Source of the DNA: an uncultured Planctomycetaceae bacterium
GTDB taxonomy: Bacteria; Planctomycetota; Planctomycetia; Pirellulales; UBA1268
Reading direction: 5' to 3'
DNA length: 13,059 bases
Assembly: GCA_937900985.1 (NCBI GenBank)
Contig: CALCGM010000184.1
Span: forward strand, 1-13,059
This document shows, piece by piece, positions 6,781 through 13,059 of this stretch. A program made the position numbers and the translations under genes. The number at the start of each line of letters is the position of its first letter. The first letter of the stretch is position 1. A model generated the notes under the pieces. It searched no databases. It had not been told where the DNA came from and saw only the letters and a program-made list of their open reading frames with translations.

Positions 6781-6890
6781 GGCTTTCCTGGGCTCGGGAT
6801 CAGAATCGACTGGGCGATCGCCCCCCACATGATGATAACCTTCTTTTCATTGGGGATGGGCTTTGTTTCATGCAGACAGACGAGGGTTCC
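6781..6890. promoter_or_regulatory. Divergent promoter region with a 12-base palindrome
   Basis: These 110 bases separate the lyase start (6780, minus) from the USP-ATPase start (6891, plus). A perfect palindrome GGGCGATCGCCC lies at 6812-6823 and could bind a dimeric regulator. TATCAT on the minus strand (6837-6832) is a five-of-six match to a -10 box about 51 bases before the lyase ATG, but no -35 box is evident. The stretch 6831-6853 is locally AT-rich. No convincing plus-strand promoter was found. Confidence 0.35.
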
Positions 6891-8516
6891 ATGGGCGACG
6901 CGCATCGCGAGATTCTTGTGGCGACCGACTTCAGTGCGTCGAGTGCGGCGGCGGTCGCCCATGCGGCCAGGCTGGCGATGGAGTCGGGAGCTCGGCTGCA
7001 TCTTTTGCATGTGATTCCGCCGGCTGATCGATCCTCCGGGCAGCTTGCCGATGAGCGACGGCACAGCCTGGAGCGGCTCGCTGGGGTGATCAGCGCGGAT
7101 GCCGAGCTTGCGCTCAAGACCGTCAAAGAAGTGCGGGTGGGGCGGCCTGCTGAAGCGATCGTCGCCTACGCCCGCGAGGCCGGGAACGACCTGGTGGTGG
7201 TGGGCACGCATGGCCGCAGCGGCCTGCGACGGCTCGCCTTGGGCAGTGTGGCGGATCGGGTGCTCCGGGATTCGCCGTGCCCTGTGGTGGTGATCAAAAA
7301 TGGTGACGATCCGCAGGGTGCCGCAGATGATGGCCCCGACTTTGTTGAAGAGCCGATCAGCCTGGAGTCGCCCGCGCTCGACCTGATCGACCGTGGCCGC
7401 CGGCTGGCCGCCACCGATATCCACATCGATCCCGTCAGCGACGTGAAGTATCTGGTGCGGATGCGGATTGACGGGAGGCTCGTCACCTACTGCGGGCTGG
7501 AAACACCTGTGGCGCAGCATCTGATCAATCGGCTCAAGACGCTCGCGGGCCTCGATATCGCCACCTCGTTTCGGCCCCTGGAAGGGCGGCTGCGGCTGCC
7601 GGAGGCGATCGATGACACGGAGGTGCGGATCACCACATCGCCTGTGGCCGGAGGGGAAGCTGTGTCGCTGCGGCTGCTGATTCGCAGCCGCGTGTTTCTC
7701 CCACTGGACGACCTGGGGCTCTCGGCAGGGCACCTTGAAGCCATCCGTGGGATGGTCCGCACCGTGGAAGGCCTTGTGGCGATCAGCGGCCCCACGGGCT
7801 CCGGCAAGACAACGCTCGCCTATTCGATGCTGGAGTCGCTCGCCTCGGTTGAGCGAAACATGGTCTCGATCGAAGACCCGGTGGAGGTGGCCGTTCCCTT
7901 CATGCGGCAGCTCTCGGCTGACGAGAAGCACGGGCTTTCCATTGCGGCAGGGCTGAGGGCCATCTTGCGGATGGACCCCGATGTGGTCTATGTCGGCGAG
8001 GTACGGGATGCCGAAACCGCCAAGGTGGCGATGCAGGCGGCCAACAGCGGCCGCTACGTGCTCTCCACGTTGCATGCTCGCTCGGTGGCCTCGACTGTCG
8101 CTGGGCTGCTGAGCATGGGGCTTGCCCCGCACACGCTGGCAGCCAACCTGACGGGCGTGGTCAATGTGCGGCTTGTGCGGAGGCTCTGCACCGCGTGTCG
8201 CAGGCCGGAGCTTCCCTCGGAGGCGTTTCTGCAGCTCTGCGACGAGGCCGGTGTGCCGCGGCCGGCAGAGCTCTTCCGGCCGGAAGGCTGCCCCGCCTGC
8301 CGAAGCACCGGGTATCGAGGACGCATCGGTCTCTATGAGGTCGCCGGGATCACCACCGCGCTCGCTGACGCGATCGTTGAGCGGCTTGATGAGCGAGCCT
8401 TTGAAACGGTGCTGCGAAACGCCGGCGTCAGGCCGCTGCGGAGCGACGCGGTGGAGAAAATCGCCGCAGGGCTGGTCGACGAGCGGGAGGCATCAGGCGT
8501 TCACTGGCTTGCCTGA
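6891..8516 (+). CDS. Universal stress protein domain fused to GspE/PilB-type ATPase
   Basis: One 541-residue frame joins two families. Residues about 5-136 are a UspA domain (REILVATDFS, HLLHVIPP) with the ATP-binding signature GTHGRSG at 105-111 and GS at 118-119. After a short acidic linker, residues about 160-537 are a type II secretion/type IV pilus ATPase: N2 motif ATDIHIDP at 174-181, Walker A GPTGSGKT at 300-307, Asp box SIEDPVE at 326-332, Walker B DPDVVYVGE at 362-370, His box GRYVLSTLH at 387-395, and a zinc tetracysteine C433, C436, C467, C470. The usual N1/MshEN domain of GspE and PilB is absent; the USP domain takes its place. In the family the motor powers pseudopilus or pilus assembly at the inner membrane. 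The His box has Arg-Tyr where His-Leu is usual. The ATG at 6891 has GAGG five bases upstream; ATG 6870 is also possible. No secretion partner gene is nearby. Confidence 0.92.
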   Translation: MGDAHREILVATDFSASSAAAVAHAARLAMESGARLHLLHVIPPADRSSGQLADERRHSLERLAGVISADAELALKTVKEVRVGRPAEAIVAYAREAGNDLVVVGTHGRSGLRRLALGSVADRVLRDSPCPVVVIKNGDDPQGAADDGPDFVEEPISLESPALDLIDRGRRLAATDIHIDPVSDVKYLVRMRIDGRLVTYCGLETPVAQHLINRLKTLAGLDIATSFRPLEGRLRLPEAIDDTEVRITTSPVAGGEAVSLRLLIRSRVFLPLDDLGLSAGHLEAIRGMVRTVEGLVAISGPTGSGKTTLAYSMLESLASVERNMVSIEDPVEVAVPFMRQLSADEKHGLSIAAGLRAILRMDPDVVYVGEVRDAETAKVAMQAANSGRYVLSTLHARSVASTVAGLLSMGLAPHTLAANLTGVVNVRLVRRLCTACRRPELPSEAFLQLCDEAGVPRPAELFRPEGCPACRSTGYRGRIGLYEVAGITTALADAIVERLDERAFETVLRNAGVRPLRSDAVEKIAAGLVDEREASGVHWLA

Positions 8517-8553
8517 GCCCCAGCCGCCTGCAGATCAGCCTGCCAGCTCAGGC
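8511..8553. terminator. Inverted repeat at convergent gene ends
   Basis: Arms gcctgagc (8511-8518) and gctcaggc (8546-8553) are perfect reverse complements, with a 27-base centre. They overlap the last codons of the USP-ATPase gene and of the converging PQQ-like gene, whose stops are only 18 bases apart. The long loop and the lack of a T run make it a weak bidirectional terminator candidate. Confidence 0.25.
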
Positions 8554-10226
8554 CGCTGCGGACGCTGTGGCCGAGGGTCTCCCCGTTCGGGGCCTTCGCC
8601 GCCCCGGCCGCCGCCCCCGCCTCCTCGGCGAAACAGGTTGGCCATGCCATTTTGAAACTCGTCGAGCGAAACCTTGCCATCGCCATTGCTGTCGAGGGTC
8701 ATCAGCCGGTCGGCCATCGGGTTGCCTTCAAGTTCGGCTGCGGTGACCGCCCCGTCGCTGTCGGTGTCCATGCGGTTGAACATCGCTGCCGGGTCGAAGC
8801 GGTTCTGCTGGCCCCCACCGCCGCGTTGGCCTCCGGGGCCGCCCCGGCCGTTCGCTTCCGCCGGCTGCTCGTCCTCCGGCTCCGGTTCGGCAGCCGGCTC
8901 GGTCTGCACGACCTCGTCGCCCTTGTCGGTCACGCAGTAGAGATGGGCGGAGCTTCGCATCACCAGCTTGCCGTCGCTGACAGCAGGCGTGCCGCGAAAC
9001 TCCTCGGCAGGGCGGGCCACCTCGTTGACAGCAATCTGCTTGGGGCCATCCTCAGTGAGCGCAAACACAAACATCTGCCCGCTGCCGTTGAGCGAGTAGA
9101 GCGTGTCACCGACAACGATGGGCGACGGATAGTCGAGCGAGCCGAAACGGCCGCCGGTTGCCCGGGCGCCGCGGAGCCGGGTCTGGCCGATCCGCTCTCC
9201 GGTCGCGGAATCGATGCGGGTGAGAATGTTGCGGGCCACAAGGTAGATGCCCGTGTCGTGCTGCACCGCTGAGGCAAACGCCGTTGTGTCGCCACCGTTC
9301 CAGACGGTGTTGGTCGTGGTCACGTCGCCTGTGCCGCCGGCGTCAACCGCCACGCTGCCGCCGCCGCGGCCTGTGAAGGCAAACACCCGCGTGCCGTCGA
9401 CGATTGGGCTGGCGTAGGCCTGCTCGGCGTCGGTCGCCTTGGCAAACCAGCGGAGCTTACCGCTCGCCGGATCGAGGCCCCACAGTTCTCGCGACACGCA
9501 CATCACCAGATCGGTGCGGTCGTCGTTGATCGCAACCAGCGTGGGCGTGCCCCACATGCCATCCAGCCCGGCTGCCTCCTGCCGCCAGACCTCGCTGCCG
9601 GTCTCGGCATCGAGGCCGATGATCGACTGGCTCTCGGCCGATGCGGTCACGATCACGGTGCCGTCGTAGATGATCGGGCTGGACGACGAGCCCCAGCGGG
9701 TGGGATCCGACTCCATGCCGACACTCACCTGCCACAGCGGCGTGCCGTCGAGGTCGAAGGCATGCACTCCGCTCTTGCCGAAGAAGGCAACCACGCGGCT
9801 GCCGTCAGAGACCGGGGTGTGGGAGGCGTAGCCGTGGGCCGTCACGCCAATGCCCGAATAGGGATCTTCCGGCAATGCGGCCTTCACGTCGGCCTGCCAG
9901 AGCTTTTCACCGGTCGCGAGGTCGACGCAGACGAGGTGCCGCATCAGCTGGTCGATGTCGCCGGGATCTTCCTGGGTCAGGCCGTAGCCGGAGTAGCAGG
10001 TCACAAACACGCGGCCATCGACGATGATCGGGCTCGAAGCGCCGGGCCCGGGGAGGGGCGTTTTCCAGGCGAGGTTGGCTTCGGGCGACCATTCCGTGGG
10101 GACGCCCGCGACCTCAGCCACCACGCCTCGGCCCGCCGGCCCTCGGAAACGCGGCCAGTCGTCTGCCGACTGAGCGATCGACGCCAACGATACCGCGGCG
10201 GTGAGCAGAACGGCCAGAACTCGCAT
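8535..10226 (-). CDS. Exported PQQ-like beta-propeller protein with EF-hand pair and Gly/Arg-rich tail
   Basis: The 563-residue protein has a signal peptide (residues 1-20, cut near AQS-ADD). The start DDWPRFRGPAGRG is the usual opening of planctomycete outer-membrane-assembly/PQQ-like propellers. Residues about 50-435 hold repeated blades of the form SPIIVDGRVFV...VDLATGEKLWQ, ...FDLDGTPLWQ, ...LDAETGSEVWRQ, ...LDPASGKLRW. Residues 440-475 are an acidic then Gly-rich linker. Two EF-hand loops follow: DTDSDGAVTAAE (487-498) and DSNGDGKVSLDE (512-523), each with the 1, 3, 5 and 12 acidic ligands or close substitutes, so calcium binding is likely. The end (534-563) is rich in Gly, Arg and Pro. 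It is probably a periplasmic scaffold or binding protein; true PQQ dehydrogenase residues were not identified. GGAG six bases before the ATG at 10226 supports the start. Confidence 0.88.
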   Translation of the reverse strand: MRVLAVLLTAAVSLASIAQSADDWPRFRGPAGRGVVAEVAGVPTEWSPEANLAWKTPLPGPGASSPIIVDGRVFVTCYSGYGLTQEDPGDIDQLMRHLVCVDLATGEKLWQADVKAALPEDPYSGIGVTAHGYASHTPVSDGSRVVAFFGKSGVHAFDLDGTPLWQVSVGMESDPTRWGSSSSPIIYDGTVIVTASAESQSIIGLDAETGSEVWRQEAAGLDGMWGTPTLVAINDDRTDLVMCVSRELWGLDPASGKLRWFAKATDAEQAYASPIVDGTRVFAFTGRGGGSVAVDAGGTGDVTTTNTVWNGGDTTAFASAVQHDTGIYLVARNILTRIDSATGERIGQTRLRGARATGGRFGSLDYPSPIVVGDTLYSLNGSGQMFVFALTEDGPKQIAVNEVARPAEEFRGTPAVSDGKLVMRSSAHLYCVTDKGDEVVQTEPAAEPEPEDEQPAEANGRGGPGGQRGGGGQQNRFDPAAMFNRMDTDSDGAVTAAELEGNPMADRLMTLDSNGDGKVSLDEFQNGMANLFRRGGGGGGRGGEGPERGDPRPQRPQRPELAG

Positions 10227-10374
10227 AGCGATCTCCGATCAAAAGGACAGGCGTGTGTTGAGCAGCGTGCGGCTCAGCGATCCTCATCGTGCCGGACTGG
10301 CTTTCCATGCCAGCCGCACCCGGCGTATCCTCTCACACAGGTGTCATGGAGGCAAAGAGCGGGAAGGGGCAGCG
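10227..10374. promoter_or_regulatory. Divergent region with imperfect hairpin
   Basis: This 148-base gap lies between the propeller gene (minus) and the efflux adaptor (plus). An 11-pair stem with two single-base bulges can form at 10289-10319 around the loop tttccat. Its right arm can instead pair perfectly over eight bases, agccgcac at 10312-10319 with gtgcggct at 10267-10274. It may be an operator or a leader structure for the efflux genes. No clear -35/-10 pair was found. Confidence 0.3.
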
Positions 10375-11625
10375 ATGCGTCTGCTGATAACACTGGTGGT
10401 GCTCGCGGGGCTCGTGGCTGGGGGCGTTGCCTTCTACAAGCCGCTCCTGGAATCGATCGAGGCGGCAAACCGGCCCACGTTTCGCACCCAGACGGCCGAA
10501 CGAGGGCCTGTCACCGAGGTGATCAACGCCACCGGCACGATTGAGCCGGTGGAGTCGGTGCATGTGGGGGCGTTTGTGTCGGGCACGATCGTGACCCTCG
10601 AGGCCGATTTCAACGACGAGGTTGAGGCGGGCGACCTGCTGGCGGAGATCGATCCGCGGCTCTACCAGTCGAACGTCGCCCGCGACGAGGCCGCCCTGGC
10701 CGCCCGCAAGGCCGAGCTGCAGCGGGCCGAGGCGATGCTCGAGCATGCGAAGAAAGACGAGGAGCGGGCCAAGACCACCAAGGCCCGCAGCCCTACGTCG
10801 ATTCCCGATGCCGAAATCGACGAGGTGACCTTCTCGCGGATGGCGAAGGAGGCGGAAATCGAGGTGGCGGAGGCTGCGGTCCGCCAGGCGGAGGCCAATC
10901 TCGGCAACTCCAAGGCCAACCTCGACTACACCCGCATCGTGGCCCCCGTGTCGGGCATCGTGATCGATCGCAAGATCGACCGTGGCCAGACGGTGGCCGC
11001 CCAGTTTCAAACGCCCGAGCTGTTTGTGATCGCTCCCGACATGCGGGAGCGGGTGCGGATCTTTGCCGCGGTCGATGAGGCCGACATCGGCCGCATCCGC
11101 ACGAGCCGGGAGAGCGGCCGGCCGGTGCGGTTTACCGTCGACGCCTATCCCGGCGAAATGTTTTCCGGTGAGATCGAGCAGGTGCGGCTCAACTCCGACA
11201 CGCTGCAAAACGTGGTCACCTACCCGGTCGTCCTGTCGGCAGCCAATTCCGAGCTCAAGCTGCTGCCCGGCATGACCGCCGACATCTCCTTCGAAATCGA
11301 CACCCGCACCGACGTGCTGCGGGTCCCCAACGCCGCTCTGCGGTTTTTCCCCAAGCGTGAGCATGTCCGCGAGGAAGACCTGCCGATCCTCGATGGCGAG
11401 GAGGTGCTCGCAGATCTTCGCAGCTCCTCGGCGGTGCAGCCCGATGCCGAGAGCCGGGCGGAGGCCGAGGAGGATCGCCGCCGGCATGTGTGGGTGGAGG
11501 AAAACGGCCTGCTCAAGGCGGTCGCGGTAGAAACGGGCCTCAGCGACTACCGCACGACTGAGGTGATTGCCGGCGACATCGACGAGGGGCTGGCCCTGGT
11601 CGTGGGGGTTCGCGACGACAGCTGA
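10375..11625 (+). CDS. MacA/HlyD-type periplasmic adaptor subunit of an efflux transporter
   Basis: The 416-residue protein is anchored by an N-terminal membrane segment (about 5-22). The order of domains fits membrane fusion proteins: first half of the barrel-sandwich (lipoyl) domain at 57-96 (GTIEPVESVHVGAFVSGTI), an alpha-hairpin coiled coil at about 100-180 rich in Ala, Glu and Lys, the second half at 183-212 (NLDYTRIVAPVSGIVIDRKIDRGQTVAA), a beta-barrel at about 225-310 and a membrane-proximal part to the end. It would bridge an inner-membrane permease to an outer-membrane channel. An acidic, charged insertion at about 326-372 interrupts the membrane-proximal part. GGAAGGGG ends about five bases before the ATG at 10375, which also gives the membrane anchor at once; the frame is open further upstream without support. 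The permease gene follows after 11 bases, so they form an operon. Confidence 0.9.
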   Translation: MRLLITLVVLAGLVAGGVAFYKPLLESIEAANRPTFRTQTAERGPVTEVINATGTIEPVESVHVGAFVSGTIVTLEADFNDEVEAGDLLAEIDPRLYQSNVARDEAALAARKAELQRAEAMLEHAKKDEERAKTTKARSPTSIPDAEIDEVTFSRMAKEAEIEVAEAAVRQAEANLGNSKANLDYTRIVAPVSGIVIDRKIDRGQTVAAQFQTPELFVIAPDMRERVRIFAAVDEADIGRIRTSRESGRPVRFTVDAYPGEMFSGEIEQVRLNSDTLQNVVTYPVVLSAANSELKLLPGMTADISFEIDTRTDVLRVPNAALRFFPKREHVREEDLPILDGEEVLADLRSSSAVQPDAESRAEAEEDRRRHVWVEENGLLKAVAVETGLSDYRTTEVIAGDIDEGLALVVGVRDDS

Positions 11626-11636
11626 CGGAGGGCGAC

Positions 11637-12869
11637 ATGGCCACGTTTGGAATTGCCGCGCGGGCCCTGTCGCGACAGCCGCTGCGGGCCGGGCTGACGG
11701 TGCTCGGCGTGGTGATCGGGATCGCGGCCGTGACCACACTTGTGTCGGTGGGGCAGAGCGCGGGGCGGCTGATCCAGGGCCAGTTTGCGGCCCTCGGCAC
11801 CAACGTGATCGTGGTGATCCCCGGCACGGGCGACCGCTCGGGCGTGCGGCAGGGGCCGCTGCCGAGTCTGACCGCCGAAGATGCGGAAGCGATCGCCGAG
11901 GAGTGCGACGGCGTGCTGGCGGTCACCCCGCTGGTTGGCGCGGTCGCCCAGGTGATCTATGGCCGCACCAACTGGAACCCCAAGGAGATCTACGGGGTGG
12001 GGGCCGACTACCTGCTGGTCCGCAACTGGGGCGTGCGGGCCGGTGGCTTCTTCACGCAGCGGGATGTGAATGGAGCGGAGAAGGTCTGCGTCTTGGGGCA
12101 GACGGTGACCGAACGGCTCTTTCAGACCCGCAATCCGCTCGGGGCGACCGTGCGGATTCGCAACATCCCGCACCGCGTGATCGGCGTGCTGGAGCGGAAG
12201 GGGGCGAATATGGTGGGGGCCGATCAAGACGACGTCGTGCTCCTGCCCTACACGAGCGCCCGCAAGCGGCTGATTGGCAGCGGCTTTAAGGATGTGCATG
12301 CGATCCTCGTCTCAGGCCGCAGTGTCGACTCGATGGAAACGACGACCGAGTCGATCCGCGGGCTGCTGGCCGACCGGCATCGGATTCCGCCGGGGCAGCC
12401 AAACGATTTTCAGGTGCAAAACACCACCGAGATCGCCGCGGCCCTCGGCGTGGTCACCGGGATCATGACCGCAATGCTCGCCTCGATTGCCGGGATCTCG
12501 CTGCTGGTCGGTGGCGTGGGCATCATGAACATCATGCTCGTGTCGGTGACCGAGCGGACCCGCGAGATCGGCATCCGCATGGCGATGGGGGCCCGCAGCC
12601 GCGACATCCTGCGGCAGTTTCTCGCCGAGTCGATGCTGCTGGCGGCCACCGGGGGCCTGATCGGCTTTGGGCTGGGTGTGGCTGGCGCCGCTGGCGTGAC
12701 CCTCGCGATCAACACCTGGAGCAGCGGCACCGACTGGCCGGTGGTGATCTCGCTGCCGGCTGCGGCAATCGCGATCGTGTTTGCCGGCGTGGTCGGCATC
12801 TTCTTCGGCTACTACCCCGCCTGGCGGGCGAGCCGGCTCGACCCGATCGAGGCGCTCCGCTACGAGTAG
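11637..12869 (+). CDS. MacB/FtsX-type ABC transporter permease without ATPase domain
   Basis: The 410-residue protein has four predicted membrane helices: about 18-38, 275-298, 330-355 and 369-391. Between the first and second lies a large periplasmic MacB_PCD-like domain (about 40-265). The FtsX core is clear, with GGVGIMNIMLVSVTERTREI at 292-311 and the following IGIRMAMGAR. It ends in the usual PAWRASRLDPIEALRYE. Such permeases are mechanotransmission exporters that work with a MacA adaptor and an ABC ATPase. The ATPase is neither fused at the N-terminus, as in true MacB, nor encoded upstream in the window. GGAGG lies five bases before the ATG at 11637. Just downstream is a hairpin, then a transposase remnant. 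Confidence 0.92.
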   Translation: MATFGIAARALSRQPLRAGLTVLGVVIGIAAVTTLVSVGQSAGRLIQGQFAALGTNVIVVIPGTGDRSGVRQGPLPSLTAEDAEAIAEECDGVLAVTPLVGAVAQVIYGRTNWNPKEIYGVGADYLLVRNWGVRAGGFFTQRDVNGAEKVCVLGQTVTERLFQTRNPLGATVRIRNIPHRVIGVLERKGANMVGADQDDVVLLPYTSARKRLIGSGFKDVHAILVSGRSVDSMETTTESIRGLLADRHRIPPGQPNDFQVQNTTEIAAALGVVTGIMTAMLASIAGISLLVGGVGIMNIMLVSVTERTREIGIRMAMGARSRDILRQFLAESMLLAATGGLIGFGLGVAGAAGVTLAINTWSSGTDWPVVISLPAAAIAIVFAGVVGIFFGYYPAWRASRLDPIEALRYE

Positions 12870-12878
12870 AAGGCTCGG

Positions 12879-13059
12879 ATGGGCCATTCGCGTGGCCCAG
12901 GCAATCCGCGAGGTGTCGCACGAGCGGGGGGGGCCAACGGCGTTGTCGACCTCACGCCGTTTGAGTTTCTCGATCGTTTGGCGGACCTCGTGCCGCCGCC
13001 GCGAAAGCACCGACACCGCTACCACGGGGTGTTTGCGCCGAATCACAAGCTCAGGCGGG
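12879..13059 (+). pseudogene. IS91-like transposase remnant, runs off the window
   Basis: The frame from 12879 stays open to the edge and, from about 12939, reads GVVDLTPFEFLDRLADLVPPP followed by RKHRHRYHGVFAPNHKLR. The pattern of a P-x-x-F-L-x-R-L-x-x-L-V-P-P-P block followed by H-x-x-R-Y-H-G-V-x-A is typical of the C-terminal part of IS91/IS801-type (Y2 or Transposase_32) transposases. Those proteins have several hundred residues before this point, including the catalytic HUH and Tyr motifs, and there is no room for them here because the permease ends at 12869. So it is a 5'-truncated remnant. The codons before 12930 do not match the family in any frame, and a run of eight G at 12926-12933 marks about where similarity begins. 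Whether the C-terminus is complete lies beyond the edge. Confidence 0.75.
12880..12899 (+). terminator. Hairpin after the permease gene
   Basis: Arms tgggcca (12880-12886) and tggccca (12893-12899) form a perfect seven-pair stem with loop ttcgcg, starting 10 bases after the permease stop. There is no T run after it, so it may act with Rho, stabilise the mRNA end, or belong to the mobile-element remnant. Confidence 0.35.

Noticed and set aside
6282..8132. A 616-codon open frame on the minus strand opposite the USP-ATPase gene
   Set aside because: It is rich in His, Arg and Pro with no domain or signal, crosses the divergent promoter region and overlaps two well-supported genes. Long antisense frames are expected in high-GC coding DNA.
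8820..8860. Gly-codon-rich repeat that looks like a tandem array
   Set aside because: It is the coding sequence for the Gly/Arg-rich linker of the PQQ-like protein, not a separate repeat element.
10333..11739. A 468-codon minus-strand open frame opposite the adaptor gene
   Set aside because: It mirrors the adaptor codon pattern and has no domain; the adaptor has full family features.
1..13059. Search for CRISPR arrays, tRNA or rRNA genes, toxin-antitoxin pairs and known defence systems
   Set aside because: No regularly spaced repeats, no tRNA-like cloverleaf and no rRNA-like conserved blocks were noticed, and no gene matched a defence family. The USP-ATPase contains a P-loop, but its motifs are those of secretion motors.

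Overview
The window is a high-GC bacterial chromosome segment that most resembles Planctomycetota, probably a Pirellulales-like lineage. This is inferred from gene content and is not proven by any marker gene. The pointers are a PQQ-type beta-propeller fused to EF-hands and a Gly/Arg-rich tail, a LamG-fused metallophosphoesterase, a PL10-like secreted protein, an NTF2-like (DUF4440-type) exported protein, many signal peptides and weak Shine-Dalgarno sites. No rRNA, tRNA or CRISPR array was seen.

Layout from left to right. A signal-peptide N-terminus on the minus strand is cut by the left edge (1-54) and diverges from a plus-strand pair (355-2123). That pair is an exported NTF2-like/DUF1579-like protein whose stop overlaps the start of an exported protein of unknown function. 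Converging on the pair are three minus-strand genes read from right to left: a PL10 pectate-lyase-like protein (5320-6780), a secreted LamG/fibronectin/purple-acid-phosphatase-like protein (3163-5088) and a cytosolic PPP-type metallophosphoesterase (2145-3047). From a short divergent promoter region the plus strand then carries the most unusual gene here (6891-8516): a universal stress protein domain fused in frame to a GspE/PilB-type secretion or pilus ATPase. It converges with a minus-strand PQQ-propeller/EF-hand protein (8535-10226). Divergent from that is a plus-strand efflux pair, a MacA-like adaptor (10375-11625) and a MacB/FtsX-like permease (11637-12869). The permease is followed within about 10 bases by a remnant of an IS91-like transposase that runs off the right edge.

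Functionally, most products are exported and act on the cell surface or on extracellular polymers (polysaccharide lyase, phosphoesterase, PQQ-like propeller). The MacA/MacB pair is a tripartite-efflux type exporter, but its ABC ATPase is not in the window. The USP-ATPase fusion has no secretion or pilus partner genes nearby. The genes look like a series of separate small transcription units rather than one pathway. The strongest candidate for something little described is the USP-GspE fusion, in which a nucleotide-binding stress domain sits where the regulatory N-terminal domain of GspE/PilB motors normally lies.
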